The translations under genes were made by a program, and so were the position numbers. Positions 42,508 to 50,349 of a stretch of DNA of 64,000 bases are shown piece by piece. Source of the DNA: Paractinoplanes toevensis (lineage in GTDB: Bacteria; Actinomycetota; Actinomycetes; Mycobacteriales; Micromonosporaceae); assembly GCF_018332695.1 (NCBI RefSeq), contig NZ_BOQN01000064.1, forward strand, positions 21,372 through 85,371. Reading direction: 5' to 3'. The notes under the pieces were generated by a model. That model worked only from the letters and a program-made list of their open reading frames with translations. It was not told the DNA's origin and ran no database searches. The stretch's first letter is position 1. The number at the start of each line of letters is the position of its first letter.

Positions 42508-44907
42508 TCAGCGGCGAACGACGGCCACGATTCCGTTGGACACGACATCTTCCACCGGTGGCCGGGGTTTGGGTGCCTCGTCGCCCCACCAGTGGGCTAC
42601 CGACTGCACGCCAGGTTCCATGAGTTCAAGGTCCGGCAGGTCGAACAAGGCCTTGAGTTCAGTGCCGGTGCGGTCCCTCCACTGCCTCTCCATGACCGAG
42701 CGCAAGGCGACCACCTGCTCTGGCGGCATGTACTCGGGCGTCGCGTGCGACGCGACCACGAAACTGCCCGGAGGCAGCGCACCGACCAGCATGCCGAGAA
42801 TCTCGCGGGGATCGTCGTCATCGCGGATGAAGTGCAGGACCGCGACCAGGAGCAGTCCGACTGGCTGCGAGAAGTCCAGGACACTGCGCAACTCGGAGGC
42901 ATCGAGGATGGCACGAGGCTCGCGCAGGTCGGCATCGAGGTACACGGTCCTGCCTTCCGGAGAACTCGTCAGTAACGCACGCGCGTGGACGCCCACGAAC
43001 GGGTCGTTGTCGACATATACCACCCGAGCTGTAGGGTCGATCTCCTGCGCGATCTCATGGGTATTGGGGGAGACCGGGATCCCCGTACCGATGTCCAGGA
43101 ACTGCCGAATGCCACGACTGCCCAAGAACCGTACTGCGCGCTGCATGAAGAGCCGGTTCTCGACGGCGCTGACCCCGGCGGCGGGGTGGCGCTCAAGGAT
43201 TTTGGCGGCCGCTGCCCGGTCGACCGCGAAGTTGTCTTTCCCGCCGAGCAGGGCGTTGTAGCGCCGCGCCGGCTGAGTTTCGGCGAGGTTGAACTTCGCG
43301 ACCTGTTCCTCAAGATTGCGCGATGCCGCAGTCGCCGTGCCTGGGCTCTGGGCCACACGAGTCACTTGGTGCTGGCTCAGCTCGACGTCGGGCGTCGGCT
43401 CGTCGTCGCCCAATGGGACGATTTCTGTACGACTCAAGCGCCGATAGAGTTCCAAGTCCTGCAGCGCGGACCGTCCCTGCTCGGTAAGCGTCCACGGGGC
43501 GCGGGTGGAAGCGCTCTGGCCGTCGCCGGAACTCTCCTTGCCAATCAATCCCAGCGCTGTGAGCTCCCCTAGCACCTTGTTGAGCTGACCCGCCAGCGGC
43601 GCCCGGCCGCCCTGCTTCACAATCCTGGCGCGGATATCGGTGTAACGGGTGGGACCGTCGGCGAGCGCCCGAAGTGTGTGCTCAAGAGGTGAGCGGCTGA
43701 CGAGCGTGATGAGGGTCTGCTCCGCCTTGCGGACCGTTTTACGTCCCACCGCCGCCCAAACGGTGACCGCACGCAGGTCCACGTCAGAGATGACGGAATC
43801 CGGCCTCCACTCAGTGGTAGTTACTACCCCGGGATCCACGAGCTTGAGGCCACTGAATAGTTCGGTGAACTCGGTCTTGCTGCGCATCCAGAAATCGCTG
43901 CGGCCCTGGCGCTGCAGCGTTCTGTGGGCTTCGACGATCTCGGCGGGGGTGAAGTCGTGAGTGAGGTGGGTCACGATCAGGAAGCTTCCGGGCGCGAGAG
44001 CGTCAAGGAGTTCCTCGACGAGTGGCCTGGCGGCGCCCTCGCCGGGGATGAAGTGAAGGACAGCGACCATCATCAGGGCGACCGGCTGGCTCAGGTCCAG
44101 GTTCTCGCGGAGCACCGGGCTGTTGAGGATGGTGCTGGGTTGCCGCACGTCGGCCTGAATGTACGCGGTCCGACCAGCAGGAGAACTGGTGAGCAGAGCC
44201 TTCGCGTGGGTCAGTACCAGGGGATCGTTGTCGACGTAGACGACGCGGCTCTCCGGGGCTATCGACTGAGCGACTTCGTGCGTATTGCCGGCAGACGGCA
44301 ATCCGGTGCCAATGTCGAGAAACTGCCGGATGCCGCACTCGGCGACCAGGTAGCGCACAGCGCGAACCAAGAATTCTCGATTAGCTAAGGCCCCGATCCG
44401 CGCCCCCGGAAAGAGTCTCTCCAGCTCATCGCCCGACGCCCGATCCGCAGCAAAATTGTCCTTGCCGCCGAGCCAGTAGTTGTACCGGCGTGCAGGGTGT
44501 GGCACGTCAGGTCGGATCGTCTCGCGGTCACTCGGAGACAGCTTTGCCAGCTCTGCCGAGTCGTCGTGCTCACTACGCACCGCCCACAGGTGGCGATCGA
44601 CGCCGTCTTTCTGCGCGAGAACACGAACGCCGGTCGGTGTGAGAGCCCACGGCGCCTGTTTGGCCGCATCAGCCTTCTCCACCAGGCCGAGCTTGCGCAT
44701 CTCGCGGAGGGTGACGTTGACCTGGTTCTCACTCTTCGGAGGCTCGGGAGCGTCCAACAACGCCGACACGATGTTCACATACCTCGACGGGCGGTCGCCG
44801 AGCATCCGCAGGATCTGCAGGTGCCACGGTTTGCTGAGAACCTCATCAAGCAGGGCGGCCACATCCAGCAGGTCCGGCGCGACAGCTTCTGAGCCCGGTC
44901 CATCCAC
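42508..44907 (-). CDS. Fused double SAV2177-type SAM methyltransferase with winged-helix segments
   Basis: The 799-residue protein is an internal duplication. Each half has a winged-helix-like segment (residues about 18-110 and 405-475: LRMLGDRPSRYVNI..., LRALADGPTRYTDI...) followed by an SAV2177 (DUF574) methyltransferase: PARRYNYWLGGKDNFAADRA / PARRYNALLGGKDNFAVDRA, QFLDIGTGLPSAGNTHEVAQ / QFLDIGTGIPVSPNTHEIAQ, and VVYVDNDPLVLTHAKALLTS in both forms. Single-unit proteins of about 270 residues are the norm, so the two-unit, two-wHTH form is unusual. It is divergent from a second methyltransferase across paired CTACGTAG sites. The substrate is unknown. Confidence 0.87.
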   Translation of the reverse strand: MDGPGSEAVAPDLLDVAALLDEVLSKPWHLQILRMLGDRPSRYVNIVSALLDAPEPPKSENQVNVTLREMRKLGLVEKADAAKQAPWALTPTGVRVLAQKDGVDRHLWAVRSEHDDSAELAKLSPSDRETIRPDVPHPARRYNYWLGGKDNFAADRASGDELERLFPGARIGALANREFLVRAVRYLVAECGIRQFLDIGTGLPSAGNTHEVAQSIAPESRVVYVDNDPLVLTHAKALLTSSPAGRTAYIQADVRQPSTILNSPVLRENLDLSQPVALMMVAVLHFIPGEGAARPLVEELLDALAPGSFLIVTHLTHDFTPAEIVEAHRTLQRQGRSDFWMRSKTEFTELFSGLKLVDPGVVTTTEWRPDSVISDVDLRAVTVWAAVGRKTVRKAEQTLITLVSRSPLEHTLRALADGPTRYTDIRARIVKQGGRAPLAGQLNKVLGELTALGLIGKESSGDGQSASTRAPWTLTEQGRSALQDLELYRRLSRTEIVPLGDDEPTPDVELSQHQVTRVAQSPGTATAASRNLEEQVAKFNLAETQPARRYNALLGGKDNFAVDRAAAAKILERHPAAGVSAVENRLFMQRAVRFLGSRGIRQFLDIGTGIPVSPNTHEIAQEIDPTARVVYVDNDPFVGVHARALLTSSPEGRTVYLDADLREPRAILDASELRSVLDFSQPVGLLLVAVLHFIRDDDDPREILGMLVGALPPGSFVVASHATPEYMPPEQVVALRSVMERQWRDRTGTELKALFDLPDLELMEPGVQSVAHWWGDEAPKPRPPVEDVVSNGIVAVVRR

Positions 44908-45045
44908 GATGCTCCCCTCCCTGCGACGCCAGCCACAGCATGATCCGCGTCCGAATCGCAGTCTCGCACGATGCGTATAGCGGCCGGTACCCGTCTTGAC
45001 CGGGAGGCCCTCGGCGGACGTCCCTCTGGGCCCGGCAAGCGATTA

Positions 45046-45077
45046 CCTACGTAGACGAATTTGCCTTCCTACGTAGA
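45046..45077. promoter_or_regulatory. Two palindromic CTACGTAG sites 22 bp apart
   Basis: CCTACGTAGA occurs at 45046-45055 and again at 45068-45077; each core CTACGTAG is a perfect palindrome. They lie between the divergent methyltransferase genes, 107 bp before the plus-strand ATG. The 22-bp spacing puts both on one DNA face, suggesting cooperative binding by a dimeric regulator, perhaps the winged-helix methyltransferase itself. Confidence 0.65.
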
Positions 45078-45183
45078 TCGGCCGATGCGCGATGGCGAAT
45101 AGATCCACAACAATGCGGCCAGGACTTCAGCACACCAGATGGCTGCTGGCTCTATGGGACGCGTCGGTGGAAGGACCGAGGGA

Positions 45184-46050
45184 ATGACTACAGCGGTAAC
45201 GCATGAGGAACAAGTCCGCCTGTTCTACAGTGACGGACCCGGCGGTGAAGGTGCCGGACAGGCCTATGTGAGCCTCATGGGCGACATCTGGCACCACGGC
45301 GACCGCGACGTCGAAAAGACGGGCGGGTCTGTCCGGGACGCGGCGCTCGCCATGCAGCAGCGCCTCACCAGGCTGGCCAGGATTCAGCCCGGCGATCGGG
45401 TGCTCGACTTCGGATCGGGGCCGGGCGGCGCCACGGTCGCCATGGCGAAGTCGACCGGTGCGAACTTCATCGGGGTGTCAAACACCGAATCGCTTAGCCA
45501 GCAGGCGAGGGCGTTGGCGACCGAGCACGGTCTGGACGCTCAGGTCAACTTCCTGACCCTTGGTGACCAGGACTACAAGACCCTACTGGCGTGGCCCGAC
45601 TGCAGTTTCGACGCGGTCATCTTCCTGGAGTCGGTCTGCCATCTACCGGACAAGCAGGCATTCTTCACCGCGGCTTTCCGCGTATTGCGCCCTGGTGGCC
45701 GGCTTGTCGGACTGGACTGGATACAGCGCCCGTACGGCAGCTACCAGGCGCCGGAACAGATCGAGGAGATCATCGATCCGGTGTGTGAGTACATTCGGCT
45801 CGCCGGCCTCGGAACAGTGGAGTCCTACGCCGACATGATGCGCGCCGCCGGGTTCGAGGTCACCCATGCCGAGGACGAGTTCGCGGGCGAACCGTGCTGG
45901 GGATCGACGCCTCCGGCCGACCGCGAGCGGTGGCTGACTTACGACGGGCCGTCCGGCGAACTTTTCCAGGACGGAAAACGGGCACTCGATAGTGCCCGCC
46001 GCGCTGGCGTATTCAGCGTCGGCTGGTGGGCAGCAATCCGGACACGCTGA
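45184..46050 (+). CDS. Class I SAM-dependent methyltransferase (small-molecule type)
   Basis: The 288-residue protein has SAM-binding motif I VLDFGSGPGGATVAMAKS, then FIGVSNTESLSQQARALA, motif IV FDAVIFLESVCHLPDK and VLRPGGRLVGLDWIQRPYG. The N-terminal VRLFYSDGPGGEGAGQAYV and the overall order resemble the sterol-C24/geranyl-diphosphate C-methyltransferase and cyclopropane-synthase group. GAGGGA precedes ATG 45184. No terpene cyclase is nearby, so the substrate is open. A strong terminator follows at 46242. Confidence 0.85.
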   Translation: MTTAVTHEEQVRLFYSDGPGGEGAGQAYVSLMGDIWHHGDRDVEKTGGSVRDAALAMQQRLTRLARIQPGDRVLDFGSGPGGATVAMAKSTGANFIGVSNTESLSQQARALATEHGLDAQVNFLTLGDQDYKTLLAWPDCSFDAVIFLESVCHLPDKQAFFTAAFRVLRPGGRLVGLDWIQRPYGSYQAPEQIEEIIDPVCEYIRLAGLGTVESYADMMRAAGFEVTHAEDEFAGEPCWGSTPPADRERWLTYDGPSGELFQDGKRALDSARRAGVFSVGWWAAIRTR

Positions 46051-46241
46051 CCTCACCAGCAAGAACGCAGCCCTCGATGAAGGCCACGTGGCCAGCGAGC
46101 GCTGAGAATGAACGACTTCCCGAGGTTGAGATCTCCTCATGAGATGACGAGCTCATCACCGGCGACGCATGAGCGACAGAGGTGATCAGGCTCCGGTGTT
46201 TTGACTGGTGGCACGCCTGATCGCCGCAATAGAAGCTAGCT

Positions 46242-46276
46242 GTCCGGCCGCTACGGCGGCCGGACTACCTCTTTTT
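46242..46276 (+). terminator. Intrinsic terminator with U-tract
   Basis: GTCCGGCCGC (46242-46251) and GCGGCCGGAC (46256-46265) pair perfectly across TACG, followed by TACCTCTTTTT. It is 192 bp after the methyltransferase stop and just before the XRE gene promoter. The TACG loop and T-run make it one of the best terminators in the window. Confidence 0.88.
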
Positions 46277-46342
46277 CGGGACTGATCCGACAACACTCGT
46301 CGTCCGACTGGGACGCCACAAACGGGGGATGACCGATCGACG

Positions 46343-46753
46343 ATGACTAAGCGGCCGAACTCGGAGCCTGCAACACCGCCCGATGGATTGCCATTCGGCC
46401 GTCGCCTGCGCCGAGCGCGCAAAGCGCGACGATGGTCACAGCTGGCACTCGCGCAACGGATGTTCGTGGTCGCAGCCGACTACGGCGGATCCGCGACCGT
46501 CGAAGCTCTCAAAGGCATGATCAGCAAATGGGAACGCGGCAAGAAGGGCGTCTCGCAGGAGAACGCGCACCTGCTGGCAGAGACGCTGGAAACGACCGTT
46601 GCCGCTCTCGGCGTGCCGGTAGATCCCGACTTCGTATGGCGCAAGAGCAGTCCGGCATCTCCGACGCGGCCCGCGGCCCGCCGCACAATCGACGGCAACG
46701 CGTCCCCGCAGCAGGGGCCCGGCCCGGTCAGACGTCCTCCGCCACGCCGGTAA
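46343..46753 (+). CDS. XRE family helix-turn-helix regulator
   Basis: The 136-residue protein has an N-terminal HTH_3 domain (residues about 18-85): FGRRLRRARKARRWSQLALA, MISKWERGKKGVSQENAHLL. A short basic, disordered tail follows, rich in Pro and Arg. Such small XRE proteins often control mobile-element or conflict genes. ATG 46343 follows a GATCGACG context with only a weak ribosome site. Its last 26 bases overlap antiparallel with the end of the 46728-47402 gene. Confidence 0.85.
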   Translation: MTKRPNSEPATPPDGLPFGRRLRRARKARRWSQLALAQRMFVVAADYGGSATVEALKGMISKWERGKKGVSQENAHLLAETLETTVAALGVPVDPDFVWRKSSPASPTRPAARRTIDGNASPQQGPGPVRRPPPRR

Positions 46754-47402
46754 GCATGCCGACCGTCCACGACACGGTGGCCGCGTAGTCGTAGATCGCC
46801 CCGGGGAAGACCTCAGGGACATCGACAGTCGGGTCGAGCGCGGCAGCAGCGCCCAGGTCGTCGTAGACGGCGGCATCGACTCCGTGCAGCTGATGCGTGA
46901 TCACGTTGTTCAATCCGGCGTAGGAACGCCGGACGTCGGCATTGAGGTCGGCGACCTGTTGTTGCTCGTCCTGGTGGCGCGGTGTGAAAATCAGCCGAGG
47001 CAGATACAGGCCAGCCGCGGTGATGACGTCCGAAGGTTTCAACCTGCCGGCCGGGCACTCGGCATCAGTCACCTGCTCCCCCGCGATAACTTGGGCAGCG
47101 AGCTGCGAGGCGCACACCGCGTAAGCGGTCGCGGCTCGGGCCAGCGCGACCAGCGCCAGGGTGTGGAACCGATCCGTCGCCTCGGCGATGTCCGCGGCTG
47201 CTCGACTGACCTGGTCGCCGCGGCCTAACACCTGAAGATCGTCCTCGCGGGCATTGGCCTGCTGATCCAGCACGGCAGCCTGGTTGACGGCGGCCGCGGC
47301 AATATTGCAGGCCAGACCGTGGTCCACCAGCGCTTGGCGCACAGTTGCCGGCAGTGTGACACCCGCGTCCGCCGGCAGCACCTGCCGCACAATCACACTC
47401 AT
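46728..47402 (-). CDS. Conserved-looking helical protein of unknown function
   Basis: The 224-residue protein is mainly helical and Ala-rich (MSVIVRQVLPADAGVTLPA, AAAVNQAAVLDQQANAREDD, HTLALVALARAATAYAVCAS). It has no signal peptide or recognised motif, and I do not recognise the family. ATG 47402 begins the coherent part; the frame extends upstream with shadow-like composition. It is convergent and slightly overlapping with the XRE gene. The phased repeat array at 47517 lies 115 bp upstream of its start. Confidence 0.6.
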   Translation of the reverse strand: MSVIVRQVLPADAGVTLPATVRQALVDHGLACNIAAAAVNQAAVLDQQANAREDDLQVLGRGDQVSRAAADIAEATDRFHTLALVALARAATAYAVCASQLAAQVIAGEQVTDAECPAGRLKPSDVITAAGLYLPRLIFTPRHQDEQQQVADLNADVRRSYAGLNNVITHQLHGVDAAVYDDLGAAAALDPTVDVPEVFPGAIYDYAATVSWTVGMLTGVAEDV

Positions 47403-47516
47403 CCGCTGCTGACCCCCCGAGTCACAGCCGAGCGACGACTTCGCCGCGGCCTGCGCCCAGCCACGCCGAACGCAGCCGGAACCTTGCTCGCCTCGACCAC
47501 GCCGGCCCTTGACCGG

Positions 47517-47543
47517 GACCACGCGGGACCACCGCAGACCACC
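47517..47543 (+). repeat. 10-bp-phased GACCAC array near the cluster boundary
   Basis: GACCAC begins at 47517, 47527 and 47537, the first two preceded by GG. The period is exactly 10 bp, as in the arrays at 36530 and (reverse strand) 36123. It lies 72 bp before the GTG of the protease remnant and 115 bp upstream of the minus-strand unknown gene. Confidence 0.7.
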
Positions 47544-47588
47544 GGAGCCAACTATCGACGACGTCGGCGGTGGCCGAGGGTCGAAGGC

Positions 47589-48182
47589 GTGAACGAGGTT
47601 TCCAGCACTGTAAACGAGTTCCCGAGCCGTGGTAACCAGCGGCCCGGCATAAGCATCGAGACATCGCGACAAGCGCCGACGTCTGTGCGCAGGTGTGCCG
47701 GCTGGACGCTGACGGTGATCGCGGCGCCTGACGGCGGGCCGAGCCTGCACGAAACCAAACCGCGCTGGCAGGCCATGGTGCCCGGCACATACCGGCGAGT
47801 GCCGGACGTGGCAGGACTGGCTGAACCGTTCACCGGCCTGTTGGTTGGCCAATCCAGTACCGGCTCATACCGGGCCAGCCCGGCTGGCGGCACCGGGTTG
47901 TCCACCCCGATCGTCGCCGCCCTAGCGGCGCTCGCCCAAGCCGACAGCGCACAACACATCGGGCTGTCCGCCCCACTGCTGTACAGCCGAGCTACGCCCG
48001 GTGAGCCGCTGGTCGAGGACGTCCGGCACGTCACCGCAGGCATCGTGAGCCGCCCGGCAACGACTGCCCGCCGGGGCAGCTACCTGGTGCGGGTCGACAG
48101 CGGCACGCAGCAGGCGGCGCCCGGCTGGGACCCAGTGACGGGCCTCGGCACGCCGGGGCGGAGGTTCCTCGATGCCGTCTGA
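47589..48182 (+). pseudogene. C-terminal fragment of an S53 (sedolisin)-like peptidase, catalytic Ser lost
   Basis: The C-terminal 130 residues read GGTGLSTPIVAALAALAQAD, SAPLLYSRATPGEPLVEDV and GWDPVTGLGTPGRRFLDAV, the end of a sedolisin-type serine-carboxyl peptidase or related subtilase. Where the family has GTS with the nucleophilic Ser, this protein has GTG. The catalytic Glu/Asp region and signal peptide are absent, and the N-terminal part from GTG 47589 has no recognisable family. It may be a decayed gene or a repurposed non-catalytic domain. Its stop overlaps the L,D-transpeptidase-like ATG by 11 bp. Confidence 0.55.
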
Positions 48183-48957
48183 GACTCCCGTCCGCCGCCC
48201 GGTCGAGGCCATTCTCACGGGCCTTGCCCGCGCCGGCTGCGGCCCGCTCCATGCCCTACTTACCCGGCTCGCCGGACGGACATGGGCATCGCGAACCTCG
48301 GCTCGTGGACCGCTGGGCGCCTACGTCGATGGTGCTGCGCTACCCGCGGCACGGCCGGCGAGCGTGCTGGCGGCAGCGCCACGGGACACGAACCGGTTGC
48401 ACGGCGCCGCAGGCCTGATCGCCCATCCTCCCGTTGCGCTGGCGATGTTCGACCAGCCCGGCGGTCGGGCGTTCGCGCAGTTGCGGACCACGCTTGCCGG
48501 TGGTCAGGCGTGGCTGCCGGTCGTCGCTGAGCAAGCCGGCTGGATCCAAATTCTGCTGCCGTCGCAACCGGCCGGATCCGTCGGGTGGGTCGACGCGTCC
48601 CGGGTCACCCTGGCGCATAGCCGGCACGAGATCCGGATCCTGGTGACCGCGCGCCGCGTCCAGCTGGTCTTCGCGGGACGCATCACCAAGAGCTGGCCGG
48701 TCACCTGCGGAACCCCCGACACGCCGACCCCGCCGGGGCGGACCTTCGTGCTGGCGGTCACCCGTGACCCACGGCGCCGGCCGGACCCGATTGTGCTGCC
48801 TCTGGCAGTTGCCAGCAGACACGGCGGTTGCGGCATCGACGGCGTGATCGCCGTCCACACCGGGCCACCGCACGCCGGCTGCATCATCGTGCCGCCCGCC
48901 GCGCTTCCCGTACTGGCGCGGGCCCCGCTCGGCTCCCTGGTGCGCATCTACCCCTGA
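48172..48957 (+). CDS. L,D-transpeptidase (YkuD)-like protein with SH3-like segment
   Basis: The 261-residue protein has an N-terminal unknown part and a middle SH3-like segment (WLPVVAEQAGWIQILLPSQP, GSVGWVDASRVTL). The C-terminal YkuD-like fold reads HEIRILVTARRVQLVFAG, TPTPPGRTFVLAV, and IAVHTGPPHAGCIIVPPAAL. Cys237 and His229 sit in the catalytic positions, but the canonical SHGC-I-R reads HAGC-I-I, so activity is uncertain. No signal peptide is evident. GGAGG before ATG 48172 supports the start. The usual role would be peptidoglycan cross-linking; within this cluster it might act on another acyl donor. Confidence 0.72.
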   Translation: MPSETPVRRPVEAILTGLARAGCGPLHALLTRLAGRTWASRTSARGPLGAYVDGAALPAARPASVLAAAPRDTNRLHGAAGLIAHPPVALAMFDQPGGRAFAQLRTTLAGGQAWLPVVAEQAGWIQILLPSQPAGSVGWVDASRVTLAHSRHEIRILVTARRVQLVFAGRITKSWPVTCGTPDTPTPPGRTFVLAVTRDPRRRPDPIVLPLAVASRHGGCGIDGVIAVHTGPPHAGCIIVPPAALPVLARAPLGSLVRIYP

Positions 48958-49010
48958 CCCACCCGAACCCGGCCGAACCCCGGCCCTCACCGACCGAAGG
49001 ACATCGCGTC

Positions 49011-49652
49011 ATGAAGACTCTTCCGTTCGCCGCGCTCGCCGCGGCCCCGTTGTTTCTCGCCGGGATGCTGGTCGCGACGGCCACCCCGCCGCCGCACGGC
49101 CCGGACGCACCCTTGCGCCTGGCCGTGGTCGGAACCGACATCGCGGCTTCCCAGCGACTGCTGCCCCTGGCCGCCCTGGCACAAGCGCCGGCGGCTCTGG
49201 CGAAGTTCACCTCGTCGGCCATCGCCGCGAGCGAGAGCGAGGCGCGCAGCCAGGTGTCCGGGCTGACCGTGGCCGGCGGGTCGCTCCGCGCCGTGACGGT
49301 GAGCGTGCACTGCCGCAACGGCGCTGCGCGATCGCAGGTCACCGGCCTGCGAACAGGGTTGTCGAGGCAGGCTGCGGTGGTCGACGTGCGCCGCAAGAAT
49401 CCCGATGGCTCCACCACCATCACCGGCCTGCGCCTACGGCTGCCCGCCGACGGCAGCCGCCCTGCGGTCATCGTGGACATCGCCGTGGCCACCTGCGCGT
49501 CAGCCCGCGACAAGCCCACCGTCGTCCTGCCCGGTCTACCCCCGGCGGTGCGCGAAGCACTGCTGCATAAGCCGCACCAGGACCGCGGTCACGCCACCGC
49601 CCGGCTGGCCACGATCACCGTCGGCTCGCCCGCGGCGAACGGCGGGTGCTGA
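49011..49652 (+). CDS. Secreted or membrane-anchored protein of unknown function
   Basis: The 213-residue protein begins with a clear signal peptide or anchor (TLPFAALAAAPLFLAGMLVA). The rest is beta-rich with two related stretches, ARSQVSGLTVAGGSLRAV and ARSQVTGLRTGLSRQAAV, hinting at an internal repeat. Three Cys are present, one at the very C-terminus. GAAGGA precedes ATG 49011. I do not recognise the family. It shares the operon-like run with the GNAT and synthetase-like genes. Confidence 0.7.
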   Translation: MKTLPFAALAAAPLFLAGMLVATATPPPHGPDAPLRLAVVGTDIAASQRLLPLAALAQAPAALAKFTSSAIAASESEARSQVSGLTVAGGSLRAVTVSVHCRNGAARSQVTGLRTGLSRQAAVVDVRRKNPDGSTTITGLRLRLPADGSRPAVIVDIAVATCASARDKPTVVLPGLPPAVREALLHKPHQDRGHATARLATITVGSPAANGGC

Positions 49653-49657
49653 CCGCC

Positions 49658-50323
49658 ATGACCGGATCCGCGCTACCGGACCCGACCGGCGAACGAGAAG
49701 ACCGGCCCTTGCTGCTCGCACCGTCATCGGTGGTGCCGGTCAGCCGCGACGACGTGGCCGAGCTGGCCGGCCTGGCCACCGCGACGAGCATCGGCACCCC
49801 GGTCGCGCGGTGGCTGGTACCGGACCCGCGGCAGCGGCCCACCGTCCTGCGCGCCTGGAACCAGCTGCTGATCGAGCAGGCGCTGCGGCACGGCCGCATC
49901 GACCTGCTCGCCGACCGCAGCGCCGTGGCGGTCTGGATCGACCGGACCGGGCCAGGGCCCGGCCTGCAGCGGTCGCTGCGCCAGTTGACCGCCTCCTGCG
50001 GCAAGCACGCGATCACCCTGCTCGGCTATCACCACCTGCTGCGCCAGCACCGGCCGGCCGCCGTCCACCTGGAACTGGCCGTCTTGACCGGCACCCACCG
50101 TGGCGGGCTGGCCGGCCTGCTTAACCACCGCCACAGCCGCCTCGACCCGGCCGGCATTGCCGCCCACGCCATCGCGGGCAGCCCCGCCCAACGCGACCTG
50201 TTCGCTGCGGCCGGCTACCAGGCCGGTCAGCCGCTGCGCCCGGGCGCAGGTTTGCAGCTGTGGCCGATGTGGCGCCCCGCCGACACCTCCCGCATCCGTC
50301 CCGGCGCCCCGGCGCGGGCCTGA
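49658..50323 (+). CDS. GNAT-like N-acyltransferase
   Basis: The 221-residue protein looks like an actinobacterial GNAT: VARWLVPDPRQRPTVLRAW and ADRSAVAVWIDRTG at the start, VHLELAVLTGTHRGGLAGLL in the acetyl-CoA position, LDPAGIAAHAIAGSPAQRDL and AAAGYQAGQPL before a terminal LWPMWRPA. The Q/RxxGxG/A loop is modified (THRGGLAG). ATG 49658 was chosen; GTG 49646 overlaps the previous stop and is also possible. A role in acylating the product of the cluster is plausible. Confidence 0.68.
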   Translation: MTGSALPDPTGEREDRPLLLAPSSVVPVSRDDVAELAGLATATSIGTPVARWLVPDPRQRPTVLRAWNQLLIEQALRHGRIDLLADRSAVAVWIDRTGPGPGLQRSLRQLTASCGKHAITLLGYHHLLRQHRPAAVHLELAVLTGTHRGGLAGLLNHRHSRLDPAGIAAHAIAGSPAQRDLFAAAGYQAGQPLRPGAGLQLWPMWRPADTSRIRPGAPARA

Positions 50324-50349
50324 CCGCCCAGAAGTAGAAGGACCTCGTC

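Noticed and set aside
46036..46044. TCCGGACAC, matching the 3' end of the tRNA-Leu gene, as a possible right attachment site
   Set aside because: The match is only 9 bp, lies inside the end of a methyltransferase coding region and does not extend into the T-arm sequence.
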